Positions 9,014 to 19,838 are shown, numbered from the stretch's first letter. The stretch: 64,000 bases of DNA from Carboxylicivirga litoralis (GCF_025499605.1 NZ_JAFMVC010000008.1:62001-126000), one strand, 5' to 3'. Notes: a model not told the origin generated them from the letters alone. A program made the numbers and translations.

Positions 9014-12000
9014 ATGATTATGAAGTATACTTCTACTAAAGGGATTTTAAACTTGCTATTATTATTTATAGCGAGCCATGTATATAGTCAAACAGGCCCT
9101 GGTGGGGTTGGAAGTAGTGAAGAGGTTGTAGTATGGCTTAAAGCTGACGCCGGTGTTACTATGGATGGCTCTAATATTGTTAGCTCCTGGACAGACCAGT
9201 CGTCAAATGGTTTTATTGCCGAACAATCAACTGTCGGTTATAGACCAACATATGTGGCTGATGGAGGAGCTGATTTTAATAACTTGCCTGTCATTCGGTT
9301 TAATGCTGACTTTTTATCAATACCAGATGATAATGGGCTGGAAGGCTTTGCAGATGGTGTATCTGTCTTTGTTGTACTAAAGTCAAATGGTGTTAGTGAG
9401 TTTCAGGGAGTTGTTTCTAAGAGTTCTGCCTGGAACTCTAATTGTGCCTATAATATGTACATTAGAAATGATGGTGATTTGAGAATGATTATTAATAATG
9501 GAGGTGCAGATGCTCAGTCACTTGGGAGTGGAACTATTGGAGCAAATACCTATATTCTCTCAGGCGTATACGATCCGATTGTCAAGCAGAGTTTAGAAAT
9601 TTTTTATAACTCAACATTCAGTGATACCGATGGTGGTGAAACTGCTGCAGTTGGTTCTTATGCATCAAACTTAAATATTGGGAATGATACACCTTCAAGT
9701 AATACAAATGCTTTAAGAGGAGATATTGCCGAAGTCATTATTTTTAATAGAGGATTAAAAAGTGCTGAGCGTTTATTATTAGAGAATTATCTAAGTCAGA
9801 AATACGGAATTACGGTTAGTTCAGACATTTTTGCCACCGATGCCGATTATGACAATTCGTACTTTAACGATTATACAGGAGTTGGTGAAGAATCTGATGG
9901 TACACTAACAGTATCTAATAGTGCCGGTTTTTACATTTCAGAAACAGGCAGTTCGTTCAATTCAGGAGAATATATTGTATTTGCCCACAATAATACGGTC
10001 AACGCCGTTGTTACTTCAGATATAACAGGAAGCGTGGAAGCCCGATGGGCCCGCGATTGGTGGGTCGAAAAAAGTAGTGGAGCTAATACCAATGTTAGTA
10101 TGACCTTTGATTTACCAGAAGGTATTACCGGAGGACAATTTCCACAAGATATTGCTAATTACGTTTTGTTGTATCGAAGCACTAATGCAGGTAATTACTC
10201 TGTCGTTTCAGGTGCCACACCAAGTATTGGAGATGCCGACCAGGTTTCTTTCGATGTGCTGGATGCTAACCTGCAAAATGGATATTACACCATTGGTACC
10301 ATTAACCAAACAGATAGCCCTGTTGAGGGAGCGCCTGGAGTGACCTGGTACACCTTAATAAGTGGTGATTGGGATAACTGGGAGACCTGGACATTAGACC
10401 CGTCCGGTTCATTGCCTAATAACCCGGGCAATTCATATCCACAAGCAGTAACGGATCATGTTGTTATCAGAGATGGAAAAACAGTAACCATGAATCTGAA
10501 TAGCATACATTGTGCCTCAATTGATGTTGATGGTCGTTTGGATCTGGGAACGACAACAGGTCATACTTTTGATGAAATTTCTGGTGAAGGCCGTATTTTA
10601 ATGGCCGCTGACAACTTTCCAAGCTACACCGATTGTTCACAATTTGTTGATGAAGGGCAGGATAAGGGTACGGTTGTCTACTATGGTAATAATTATTCCA
10701 TAGCAAATGACTACACTTTCTATAGTATGGAGGTTTCCATGTCTGCAGGTCAGCAATTAACCTTACTGGGTGATTACACCTTGAATGGTAACTTAACGAT
10801 TACCAGTGGTACCTTTAGAGTAAATAACAATGCATCTACAGATGTTATTACCATGACAACTAAAGGTAATGTGACGGTGGAGTCTGGTGCTGCCATACGG
10901 ACCGGTTCTGGTGATACATACACCTGGTGGGGAGGTTACCATGATCAATATCACCAATTTATTATAGAAGGTGATTTTACAAATAATGGAACCGCCTATT
11001 TTACCAATCGTACAAGTGCTGATTACAATGATGACGACGATACAGGAGCCTGTGAGGTCATTTTTAATAATGCCTCTCAAAATCAAACTGTTTTGTGTAA
11101 TGGCGTAACACGTTTTAATCAGTTAACATGTGATAAAGGTGTTGATGATACTTATGTTTTAGATGTTTCGGCGAGTGCTACGGCTAATTTTAACCTTTAC
11201 GGAAGAAATAATGAGGCTGTTAGCGGAGATAATGACAACGGAGGCAACCGAGATGGAAATAAAGCTTTAAGATTATTAGCCGGTACCTTGAAGCTGGGAA
11301 GTAATATTGTGATTGCCGAATTAGCTGAAGGTAATACCTATGATATTGATACTGATGCCAGGTTATGGTTATATGCCAATGCCTCGGTTACTGTTGACGA
11401 CGCCAGTTGGCTGGCCGTATACGGTACTTTACAATGTTCGGATAACTCAAGCTTTAATGAAATTACTGGAAGTGGTACCATTCTTAGAGGACGTAGTACC
11501 TTAAAGTTCGAAGGAGGAACACATAATCTAAATACCGTAAGAACTTCAACCTGGGGAGGAGCTGGAGATCACCTGGGGGCCTATATTCAATCAGGAGGAA
11601 CGGTTAATATCGTGAATGAGACAGGCGGCTATGCCTCTTTTCATTTACCTTTCCAAACCAATGTGTTCAACATGTCGGGCGGTACTTTACGAATTACAGA
11701 TCAAGGTAATGGCGGCGATGGCGATGATTTTGCGATGATTGTGAACTCATCAGATGCCAATAGCAATGTATCTGGTGGAACTGTTATTATTGATGCGGCA
11801 CAAAATGTTGGTTCAACATACAAGATAAACCTTCGAGCCCCCGTGTGGAACTTTATTTGTAGAAATACACATTCAACTACATGGCCTATTGAGATAGATG
11901 CATTCACAGCTACTGATGATAACACGGAAACGATGGCTGCCATGCCATTACGTGTGTTAAACGATTTCACCATTGAAGGTGCCAATAATACAGAGTTTTA

Positions 12001-15000
12001 TCACAATGGAGCAGATGTATATATTGGACGAAACTTCACAATAGAACGAGGAGCTACTTATGAGTGGGGATTAAGATCTGCCAGCTCATGGCCGGCGTCG
12101 TGGACAAAGAATACAACCACATTTAATGGAACAGAAGATGGTGAGCTTTATTTTACATGGCACAATAATGCAGATGATGGAGAGGAGCAAAACTTCTGGA
12201 ATTTTGTTGTGAATAAACCAAGTGGGAAAAAGCTAACGCTAACAAGCGACGAGGTTAATCGCGATAATTCAGGAGTCTTAAACCGACTTATTAAAACACA
12301 TGGAGAATTAAGAGTTGAGTCAGGAATATTGGAACAGGGTATTTTCTCCATTCGGGCTTATGGCGATATTGTTAATAATGATGTATTGACAACATATGAA
12401 CATGGCGTTACACCCGGAGAGGCTAATTTAAGATTGAGACCTGGTAGTTACAATATTGAAACTATCGAGGGTGCAGAGTTTGGTCTTGTGAAATGTAATC
12501 CTGGTGATGCTTCTGTGATAACTTTTACATCTGATGTTTATATTAAACGTTTAAACTTCCATAATGGTAATATTAATATTGGAGATTATAATCTAAAGCT
12601 GGATTATTTATATCGTAATGCCTCTGAAGGAGCCTATCGAATTACGGATGGGGCAGTTGACAACAAGATTATAACATCCGGAAATGCCTCTGATGGAGGA
12701 GTTTCTTTAAGAGTTTATGCGAATGCAAATTATCGATTCCCAATTGGTATCGGTACCGATGGCGTGGATGTAACATCGGGAGGTAATTCGAAATACACAC
12801 CGGTCGAAGTGGTTGTTTCCGATTTTTCAGATGAGGGATATATTACCATCAACCCGGTTGACAGTTATCTGAAAACAACAAACCCATTAGGTGGCGATCC
12901 TTTAGACTATTATTGGCGCGTTCGTCATGAAGGCTTTACTACTGTGCCAAATGTCGTTTATAGTTTGACGTATAATGAAAGCGATGTTGTTGGTAATGAC
13001 TCAAATTACTACCCGGGAAGAGTGTTAGGAGAGAACCCATATACCAGATCATACATTAATGATAAGAGTAGGGTAGATGATACTAATAACATCATTACGT
13101 ATGACGATGGAAGTGGCGGTGCATTGCCATTGGTGGTTGCCAATTATACAGCAGGTCCTAATAATCGCTTTAATGGTGAAGTACAAGTATTTTACTCCAG
13201 AGATAATGCCCGTCAAGCGAACTGGCGTTCCAATAATACCTGGACGCGTAGCGATCGTTTAAATGATATTGACGGTAATGGTACTATAGATGAAGATGAG
13301 TATCACGACAGTCGTCAGCCGGGTGTGAATGATTATCCTCAGGAAGGTGATGTAGCTGTGATTGGTTGGGTGCCATGGGGTAATACAGGAAGTTCAGGAA
13401 ATGAAGGCGAACCTCATGGTATATGGATTGATAATACGCAAGAAACGTGTGCCGAAGTTATTTTTACACAGATGAAGGATGCTGTCGGTAATCCAACAGA
13501 AAGGTTGTACCGTTCTAATTTCCAATTCCGCCCATGTTTGTGTATCAATAATACCGGTGGTGAGCTAACAGCCGATTTAGTTCGAGGTGAAGGAATGTTC
13601 TGGGCACGCATTGGAGATCCTGATTTCTCATTAATGGATATGGGCGAATTTGCTAAAGAGGATTCGGCTTATATCGTGTATGAAAACTTTACATCATCAG
13701 GGAGAACTATTAATAATACGCCTGATGAGGTTCCTAACCTGATGATTGCGAATAATGATTGGGGTGGTAGTAATTATGATGTTACATTGACAAAAGCGAT
13801 AACAACGAACGGTAACTTTGAAATACTTGGCGATGCAAATGTCATATTAGATAACGATGCCGATGGTGATTTGAATATTGGAAGAGACCTCGTGTTATTT
13901 GAAATAACAAATCCTGTTGAAGGTAGTCCTAGTGGTGGAGGTGCCGAATTGGCCTTCCAGAATAGTGGTACGGCACGAACAGTGACGGTGGGACGTGATG
14001 TATTATTACATAATACAGGTAATCAAATTCATGTGAGAAGTGCCAATGGTTCAGCATTGGATCATCATATGTATGTTGGACGTCATATTCAACAAACAAA
14101 TACAGGTGTCGGTCTTAATTTGTGCGATGGTGTCAACAATGACCGCGTGACATTATATCTGAATGGAAATAGTGATATGACCATGGATATAGGAGCAGGC
14201 ACTAATCCTGATTTATACCGTTTAGTGGTTAATAAAGGAACCGGACAAACAACAACAGCTACAATCAATAGTAATTTTACGATACAAGGAGCTACTTCAG
14301 GTGTTGGTGTTGCGAAAGCAATCGAGCTGCAAAACGGAATATTAGTACTGAATCATCCAGATATTGATGTTGATTTAACGACCGGTGATGATAATTTCTC
14401 TATTCCATCAACTTCCGGACTTGAAGTAAGACAAGGGAGTGCCAATGCTTCAGGTAATTCTGGTGTTTTTCTCGATGGATTGCTGAAGATATCAGGTGGT
14501 ACGTTGGATATGCGTGGAGGCGATAACCCAATTATATACTCTGTATCTGGTAATGCCCATATTGAGGTGACAGATGGCGCACTTTACATTGGTTCACAGT
14601 TACGTCGTGATGAAACAAGTGCAGAAGGCGTGTTAACTTATACTCAAACAGGAGGGACCGTTGAGGTAGGAGAAAGTGCTGCCGGGGTTGATAACAGGGG
14701 TATTTTCGAAATTCTTAATGCGGGAAGCTCATTTACACATACTGCCGGTACCTTAACGCTTGTAAATGATTTACGTTCGAATCCAACCGTGGCCTCGTTT
14801 AATTTTGCACCTGAAACGGTTAGTTATGGAGCCGGAACTGTTTTAACTGTTGGTCATGCCAATACCGTTGTAGCCGGAAAAGATTTTAGTATTTATGGTA
14901 GTGCGGCATTGTCGAATTTAACGATTGATAATACCAGTTCAGTTGGAACAAGTGCAACATCATTGGTTGTGCCGTTAATTATTAGTGAAGCATTAGAAAT

Positions 15001-18000
15001 CCAAACTGGTGCACAATTTGATGCCAATGGATTGGACTTAACAGTTGGTGGTGATTTTACCAATCATGGCGATTTCGTGGCAAATTCCAATTCAACTTAT
15101 TTTAATGGTGTGGCCGAACAGATAATCACCAATACCGGAACAGGTGATTTTTATAATTTATATAAAACAACCAGCAATCAATTGACGCTGGCAAATGACA
15201 TTACGGTTGATAGAGAGCTGCATTTAACCGGAGGAGCATTCGAAGATGGTGGCCACAACCTGTTTGCACAAGGTGATATGTATATCAGTATTACAACCAG
15301 TCATACGGCAGGTGGAGATGGAATTGTTGCATGCGGAAGCAGTCAACAACATTTATATGGGACATCTGATTTAGCGAGCCTGAAGATTGATAATATTGGT
15401 GGTGTTAAAGTGCCAGTTGGTAACCAGGTTACAATCACAGGTAACCTGATAATGAGTAAAGGTATCTTTGATATTGACCAGAATCTATTAGTAATTGAAA
15501 AGGCTGCTACAATTACGGAAGCATCCTCATTTTCTGAGCAGAATATGATTCAGACGAATATTTCATTTACCGATGCGGGTATTAAGAAGTTTTACCCCAC
15601 CATTAGCAGCGCAACTGATTTTGTTTATCCAATCGGTTCGCAGGGTAAATATACGCCGGTAACAATGACGGTGCGAAGTATGAATGACGGAGCTTCTATT
15701 CGTGTGAAGGCAGCAGACGAACACCAGCCAACCGTTCAGGATGGCCTAGGCGCAATGGGCGTCAACGAAACCAGTAATGTATTGCAATATTACTGGATAT
15801 TAGATGCCGAAGGAACAAGCGGTGTTGATGCTACAGCACTAATGCAGGCCTATGGTGCAGATGAAATGGTGACTGCACCAAATACCACCTCTCAGTATAT
15901 TACGGCTCGTTTAAGAAGCCGGGCGTCTGGTTTATGGGAAAAATATGGTGATGCAGCCAATAACGATTATAATGAATCGACTCATGAACTAACGTTCGAA
16001 CTGATTGGAGGCGATGATCAGATAGATGGTGATTACACGGCGGGTATTGATGATGCGATACCGGATCAGGTTGCTCAATACATTTCGCAAAATGATGGCG
16101 ATTGGACAAATGCTTCAACTTGGTTGCCAAATATTGCAGGTGGCCCACGAGGCGCGCGCGTATTGGTTCGTCACGAAGTAGTTATGGATGATAATTACCG
16201 CGTATCGTATGAAACAAGGATTGATGATACAGGTAAGCTAAAAGTGGATCAGGGCTATGGTCATCGATTAGGTAATGTGATCGGTACGGGAACTTTATAT
16301 CTCGAGCGCGGTGATTTACCGGCCGGCGATTACGGCGGATTCTTTGCACCTGATAGTGGTAAAATAGAATATGGTTATACCGGTGCTCTAAATGGCGATG
16401 AGGATTATGATATTCTCAGTTCGGTACCATCGGCTAACACCGTTATAGTTAGCGGAGATGGGACACGACGTTTACCAAATATTGAGTTGCAGTTACATGG
16501 CGATTTAATTATTAATGGCTCAGACCTTATTAATGAACATGAGCAGAAACTGAATATTAAAAAGAATTTGGAATTCAATGGCGGCACCTATACTACAAAA
16601 TCAAGTGCTAACTGTATTGTTAATTTCAATGGAGACAGTGAGCAGTTAATAACCGGTACACGAGGTTTTACATCTGCTAATTCCAGTGCTTTATATAGCG
16701 TTGAAATAAGTAACCCTGGTAGCGTAACACTTAATAATGACATTGAAATAAATAGTCAATTAACATTTGTAGATGGTTTGATTAATTCATCTTCAAGTCA
16801 TACAATTTTAATTACTAACACAGCAACTGATTGTATTAGCGGGGCTACCGATTACAGGTATGTGAATGGACCGTTATTTAAAACAATGAGTGCCGGAGAT
16901 GAATTTAATTTCCCTGTAGGAAAAGGAAATCGTTATGGTAATGTAGTTGTTAAAGGCGTTAGCGATAATGGTATTTGGGAAGCTGAATATTACAATAATA
17001 ACCCAACTAATGATGGTTATGATGTTAGCAGCCTGGACGGTGATGTTGAGTTTGTTAGTCATAACGAATATTGGAGAGTAAAAGCACCGGTGTCAGGTAA
17101 TTCGGCGAATCTATTATTACGATGGGATAGTAGCAGTGGTGTGTCTCCGGACGATAATTTAAGAATTGTAAGATGGACTGATTTAACGCCTGATGCATGG
17201 TCGGAGTTAACCGTTGGTACCACTGCAGGTAATGCGAATAGTGGAACAGCCGATTTAGCAGGGGCATTAAGCTTTGGTTTTAATGGAAGTGACAATAACC
17301 ACTATATCACTTTTGGTTTTGTGTCAATTCCTGAATATACATGGTTAGGTGGTGATAGCGATTGGTTTAAAGTAAGTAACTGGCAGGGAGGATTAATCCC
17401 GGGAGCTGGTGTAGATATTGTCATCAATCAGGCTGGTGTTGCCCCCGTTATTAATACAACAGATGTGGCTCAGGTACATGATTTGACAATTGATCATATT
17501 GGTGGCTTAACGCTTCAGCCTGGTGCTCAAATGACGGTAAATGGAGTGTTAACAACTAACAACAACTTAATAATTGAGAATACGAATAGCCAACCATCCT
17601 CGCTCATTACAATAGGAAATGTAGTGGGAGATGTTACCATTAAATGGACCTACGATAACCAGCACCACTGGTTTATAGGTCATGCTATTGATGCCCCGGC
17701 AATGGCTAGTTATGATGCCTTAGTTGGAGCAGGAAACGATTATGTTCTCTATAAATACAAGGCTGGTTCATTAGAACAGATTGGTAAAAACGCAAGTGGT
17801 TTTGTTGGCGATGACGAGATTACAGGTTATCAGCTACTAGTGAGGTATTCGGATGCTGTTGTTACACATACAGGAACATTAAATAATGCCTCAAGTTACT
17901 CAACTTCATTGCAAGACGGTTGGCAGATTATTGCTAATCCATACAATGCGTATTATCAGTTGCCCCGTGAAGATGGCGTTACAGGTGATTTTGTCAACAC

Positions 18001-18922
18001 TACGGGTACTGTTTATGTGTCTAACTCAGAGCGAAATAGTAACAAGGTGTTTGAGACCTATAATATTTATACAGGAATTGCTTCTCCAGCTGAGACTTTG
18101 GTTAATGGAATTATTGCACCTTCTCAGTCGTTTTATGTTCAAACAGATGCAGGAAAGGTGGGGACCAATATTTCGATGAGTGCTTCTAATAGGATTCATG
18201 ATGTGAATAAAGTATCGTTAAAATCAACATCAACGCGAGATGATTTGCTACGAGTTAAGCTAACTAATGCTTTTGAACTAGTTGATGAAGCTGTTGTGCT
18301 GTTGGATGAAAACGGCGATTTAGGAATGAGTCGCAGGGACTCAGAGCAACGTTTCTATAATGGTACAAGTATCTCATATATTTATTCAATTGTAGAAGGT
18401 AAGAAAGCTGTTATTAACACTTTACCACAGGATATGTTGGGAGGTGAAGTCGTGTTAGGAATGAAGTTAAAGGCTGGTAATCACACCATTCGAATTGATG
18501 GTTTGAATACGCTTAGTGAGGATTATCCAATTTTATTAGAGGATAAAAACGGCACAGGAGCAATGGTTGAGATGGATGCTAACTCAGAGTATACCTTTAC
18601 AGTTGATGAAGATGTTGAGCTTAATGATCGTTTTGTGCTGCACTTTGGTAAATCGAAGGTGGCTACTGATATTGATGATAAGCCATCTGAATCAGCAGCT
18701 GATGTGAAAGTATATATTGAAAATTCATCAAAACTGGTAGTTTACTGTGATTGGGTGGGAGATAAGCAGGTTTACTTATTTACTATCGATGGTCGTATGG
18801 TGTCAACCGAAGAATTTAAAAGCGATAGCTATACTAAGGTTCTAAGTTTACAACCAGGTGTTTATGTGGTGAAAGTGATAGGTGAAAATGAGCAATATGA
18901 ACAAAAAGTGTTCGTAAAATAA
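9014..18922 (+). CDS. Giant secreted T9SS substrate with LamG-like N-terminus (3302 aa)
   Basis: A signal peptide (residues 1-26, ending VYSQ) precedes a LamG/concanavalin-type beta-sandwich at about 30-265. It begins VVVWLKADAGV with SWTDQSSNG and ends with FNRGLKSAERLLLENYLSQKYGI, a usual arrangement in Bacteroidota surface proteins. The long middle, to about 2770, is built of beta-helix-like G/N/T-rich repeats (recurring NLTIxxGT, GDFTNHGDF and GNLxIxSGT patterns), typical of filamentous adhesins. Residues about 2776-3302 match the C-terminus of the 1963-aa protein and end in a T9SS type A sorting domain (GVYVVKV, KVFVK). It is likely a surface-exposed or released adhesin or glycan-binding protein. 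A second ATG two codons in is equally possible as the start. Confidence 0.85.
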   Translation: MIMKYTSTKGILNLLLLFIASHVYSQTGPGGVGSSEEVVVWLKADAGVTMDGSNIVSSWTDQSSNGFIAEQSTVGYRPTYVADGGADFNNLPVIRFNADFLSIPDDNGLEGFADGVSVFVVLKSNGVSEFQGVVSKSSAWNSNCAYNMYIRNDGDLRMIINNGGADAQSLGSGTIGANTYILSGVYDPIVKQSLEIFYNSTFSDTDGGETAAVGSYASNLNIGNDTPSSNTNALRGDIAEVIIFNRGLKSAERLLLENYLSQKYGITVSSDIFATDADYDNSYFNDYTGVGEESDGTLTVSNSAGFYISETGSSFNSGEYIVFAHNNTVNAVVTSDITGSVEARWARDWWVEKSSGANTNVSMTFDLPEGITGGQFPQDIANYVLLYRSTNAGNYSVVSGATPSIGDADQVSFDVLDANLQNGYYTIGTINQTDSPVEGAPGVTWYTLISGDWDNWETWTLDPSGSLPNNPGNSYPQAVTDHVVIRDGKTVTMNLNSIHCASIDVDGRLDLGTTTGHTFDEISGEGRILMAADNFPSYTDCSQFVDEGQDKGTVVYYGNNYSIANDYTFYSMEVSMSAGQQLTLLGDYTLNGNLTITSGTFRVNNNASTDVITMTTKGNVTVESGAAIRTGSGDTYTWWGGYHDQYHQFIIEGDFTNNGTAYFTNRTSADYNDDDDTGACEVIFNNASQNQTVLCNGVTRFNQLTCDKGVDDTYVLDVSASATANFNLYGRNNEAVSGDNDNGGNRDGNKALRLLAGTLKLGSNIVIAELAEGNTYDIDTDARLWLYANASVTVDDASWLAVYGTLQCSDNSSFNEITGSGTILRGRSTLKFEGGTHNLNTVRTSTWGGAGDHLGAYIQSGGTVNIVNETGGYASFHLPFQTNVFNMSGGTLRITDQGNGGDGDDFAMIVNSSDANSNVSGGTVIIDAAQNVGSTYKINLRAPVWNFICRNTHSTTWPIEIDAFTATDDNTETMAAMPLRVLNDFTIEGANNTEFYHNGADVYIGRNFTIERGATYEWGLRSASSWPASWTKNTTTFNGTEDGELYFTWHNNADDGEEQNFWNFVVNKPSGKKLTLTSDEVNRDNSGVLNRLIKTHGELRVESGILEQGIFSIRAYGDIVNNDVLTTYEHGVTPGEANLRLRPGSYNIETIEGAEFGLVKCNPGDASVITFTSDVYIKRLNFHNGNINIGDYNLKLDYLYRNASEGAYRITDGAVDNKIITSGNASDGGVSLRVYANANYRFPIGIGTDGVDVTSGGNSKYTPVEVVVSDFSDEGYITINPVDSYLKTTNPLGGDPLDYYWRVRHEGFTTVPNVVYSLTYNESDVVGNDSNYYPGRVLGENPYTRSYINDKSRVDDTNNIITYDDGSGGALPLVVANYTAGPNNRFNGEVQVFYSRDNARQANWRSNNTWTRSDRLNDIDGNGTIDEDEYHDSRQPGVNDYPQEGDVAVIGWVPWGNTGSSGNEGEPHGIWIDNTQETCAEVIFTQMKDAVGNPTERLYRSNFQFRPCLCINNTGGELTADLVRGEGMFWARIGDPDFSLMDMGEFAKEDSAYIVYENFTSSGRTINNTPDEVPNLMIANNDWGGSNYDVTLTKAITTNGNFEILGDANVILDNDADGDLNIGRDLVLFEITNPVEGSPSGGGAELAFQNSGTARTVTVGRDVLLHNTGNQIHVRSANGSALDHHMYVGRHIQQTNTGVGLNLCDGVNNDRVTLYLNGNSDMTMDIGAGTNPDLYRLVVNKGTGQTTTATINSNFTIQGATSGVGVAKAIELQNGILVLNHPDIDVDLTTGDDNFSIPSTSGLEVRQGSANASGNSGVFLDGLLKISGGTLDMRGGDNPIIYSVSGNAHIEVTDGALYIGSQLRRDETSAEGVLTYTQTGGTVEVGESAAGVDNRGIFEILNAGSSFTHTAGTLTLVNDLRSNPTVASFNFAPETVSYGAGTVLTVGHANTVVAGKDFSIYGSAALSNLTIDNTSSVGTSATSLVVPLIISEALEIQTGAQFDANGLDLTVGGDFTNHGDFVANSNSTYFNGVAEQIITNTGTGDFYNLYKTTSNQLTLANDITVDRELHLTGGAFEDGGHNLFAQGDMYISITTSHTAGGDGIVACGSSQQHLYGTSDLASLKIDNIGGVKVPVGNQVTITGNLIMSKGIFDIDQNLLVIEKAATITEASSFSEQNMIQTNISFTDAGIKKFYPTISSATDFVYPIGSQGKYTPVTMTVRSMNDGASIRVKAADEHQPTVQDGLGAMGVNETSNVLQYYWILDAEGTSGVDATALMQAYGADEMVTAPNTTSQYITARLRSRASGLWEKYGDAANNDYNESTHELTFELIGGDDQIDGDYTAGIDDAIPDQVAQYISQNDGDWTNASTWLPNIAGGPRGARVLVRHEVVMDDNYRVSYETRIDDTGKLKVDQGYGHRLGNVIGTGTLYLERGDLPAGDYGGFFAPDSGKIEYGYTGALNGDEDYDILSSVPSANTVIVSGDGTRRLPNIELQLHGDLIINGSDLINEHEQKLNIKKNLEFNGGTYTTKSSANCIVNFNGDSEQLITGTRGFTSANSSALYSVEISNPGSVTLNNDIEINSQLTFVDGLINSSSSHTILITNTATDCISGATDYRYVNGPLFKTMSAGDEFNFPVGKGNRYGNVVVKGVSDNGIWEAEYYNNNPTNDGYDVSSLDGDVEFVSHNEYWRVKAPVSGNSANLLLRWDSSSGVSPDDNLRIVRWTDLTPDAWSELTVGTTAGNANSGTADLAGALSFGFNGSDNNHYITFGFVSIPEYTWLGGDSDWFKVSNWQGGLIPGAGVDIVINQAGVAPVINTTDVAQVHDLTIDHIGGLTLQPGAQMTVNGVLTTNNNLIIENTNSQPSSLITIGNVVGDVTIKWTYDNQHHWFIGHAIDAPAMASYDALVGAGNDYVLYKYKAGSLEQIGKNASGFVGDDEITGYQLLVRYSDAVVTHTGTLNNASSYSTSLQDGWQIIANPYNAYYQLPREDGVTGDFVNTTGTVYVSNSERNSNKVFETYNIYTGIASPAETLVNGIIAPSQSFYVQTDAGKVGTNISMSASNRIHDVNKVSLKSTSTRDDLLRVKLTNAFELVDEAVVLLDENGDLGMSRRDSEQRFYNGTSISYIYSIVEGKKAVINTLPQDMLGGEVVLGMKLKAGNHTIRIDGLNTLSEDYPILLEDKNGTGAMVEMDANSEYTFTVDEDVELNDRFVLHFGKSKVATDIDDKPSESAADVKVYIENSSKLVVYCDWVGDKQVYLFTIDGRMVSTEEFKSDSYTKVLSLQPGVYVVKVIGENEQYEQKVFVK

Positions 18923-19017
18923 TACCGATTAGTTAATGTCATAAGCGTTAAATTTACTTTGTATTTGACGCTGTCATTAATCTCCCGACTAAAGTGCGGG
19001 ACAAGTTATCGGTATTA
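18920..19017. repeat. Complex inverted-repeat structure at the 3' end of the giant gene
   Basis: The outer arms TAATACCGAT (18920-18929, overlapping the stop codon) and ATCGGTATTA (19008-19017) are perfect complements. Inside are a second imperfect stem (TTAATGTCATAAGCG against CGCTGTCATTAA) and a third (CCCGACTAAAGTGCGGG). The result is a branched, cloverleaf-like fold. Confidence 0.55.
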
Positions 19018-19062
19018 TACCAAAGACTCCATTATAAAAATTGTATAAGTTTTAGTTTGAAG

Positions 19063-19109
19063 AAGAAGAAAGCCGGGTTTGCATTTGCAAATCCGGCTTT
19101 CTTCTTTTA
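19063..19109. terminator. Bidirectional terminator between convergent genes
   Basis: A 21-bp stem starting AAGAAGAAAGCCGGGTTTGCA, with one wobble pair, ends in CTTCTTTT on the plus strand and in A/G-rich sequence on the other. It separates the giant gene (plus) from tadA (minus). Confidence 0.85.
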
Positions 19110-19212
19110 GTGCTGTTGGTGTTTCCCTAATTCAGTATAGGTTTTAGTTGCGAATCATCTATTGACCTAACGACCTATCAGCCTACTGATCTATCAATCT
19201 ACTGACCTAATA

Positions 19213-19659
19213 TTATCTTTTTTGCCTAAAAAATTCCTGAATAATGGCCTGGCACTCCTCTTGCATAATGCCGGTTATAACCTCTGTTTTGGGATGAATG
19301 AGGGAAGGTTGACAACGGGCAAAACCCCGTTTATCATCACTGGCACCATACACAATACGCTTTATTTGCGACCAGTTTAAAGCGCCGGCGCACATCACGC
19401 AGGGCTCAAGCGTGACATAAAGCGTACATTCGTTGAGGTATTTGCCTCCCAGAAATTCAGCTGCCGAGGTGATGGCCAGCATTTCGGCATGGGCGGTTAC
19501 ATCGTTTAATGTTTCTGTGAGGTTATGAGTGCGGGCTATAATCTGGTTGTTACATACCACAACTGCACCTACTGGCACTTCATTTTTTTCCTGGGCTTTT
19601 TGTGCTTCCACAAAAGCCTGTTTCATATAATATTGGTCTGAGAAAGTGATTTCGCTCAT
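19213..19659 (-). CDS. tadA: tRNA-specific adenosine deaminase TadA
   Basis: This zinc deaminase converts adenosine 34 to inosine in the tRNA-Arg anticodon. The zinc and proton-relay motif is TAHAEMLAI (His and Glu), and the two zinc cysteines are in PCVMCAGAL. The product is about 148 residues from MSEITFSDQY, normal for the family. The frame is open to an earlier ATG at 19722, adding 21 residues (MPGILIHDIYQF...) that do not look like TadA, so the inner start is preferred. A candidate promoter at 19783-19790 is divergent from that of aspS. Confidence 0.92.
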   Translation of the reverse strand: MSEITFSDQYYMKQAFVEAQKAQEKNEVPVGAVVVCNNQIIARTHNLTETLNDVTAHAEMLAITSAAEFLGGKYLNECTLYVTLEPCVMCAGALNWSQIKRIVYGASDDKRGFARCQPSLIHPKTEVITGIMQEECQAIIQEFFRQKR

Positions 19660-19782
19660 TGTCTGATTCGTTAAATAGCTGCTTGAAAACTGATAAATAT
19701 CATGTATTAAAATACCAGGCATAAAAAACTCCGGCCTAAAACTCTTAACAGCTTTTTTGTATGCTTTTTCTTACTATTTTCG

Positions 19783-19790
19783 CAAAGATA
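19783..19790 (-). promoter_or_regulatory. Candidate tadA -7 box
   Basis: On the minus strand this reads TATCTTTG, followed by CG, a good match to TAnnTTTG. It would start transcription near 19776, well upstream of either possible tadA start. Confidence 0.5.
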
Positions 19791-19804
19791 ATTTTAAACG
19801 TCAA

Positions 19805-19838
19805 TATCGTTGCATACATTTGCCAATTGGCAACGATA
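19805..19838 (+). promoter_or_regulatory. aspS promoter embedded in an inverted repeat
   Basis: TATCGTTGC (19805-19813) and GCAACGATA (19830-19838) are perfect 9-bp inverted arms. Between them lie the -7 box TACATTTG (19815-19822) and the palindrome GCCAATTGGC (19822-19831). The aspS ATG is 14 bases downstream. The arrangement looks like an operator overlapping the promoter. Confidence 0.55.

Noticed and set aside
10793-11985. Minus-strand open frames inside the giant T9SS gene
   Set aside because: They come from the repetitive beta-helix coding sequence; no promoter, no family resemblance.
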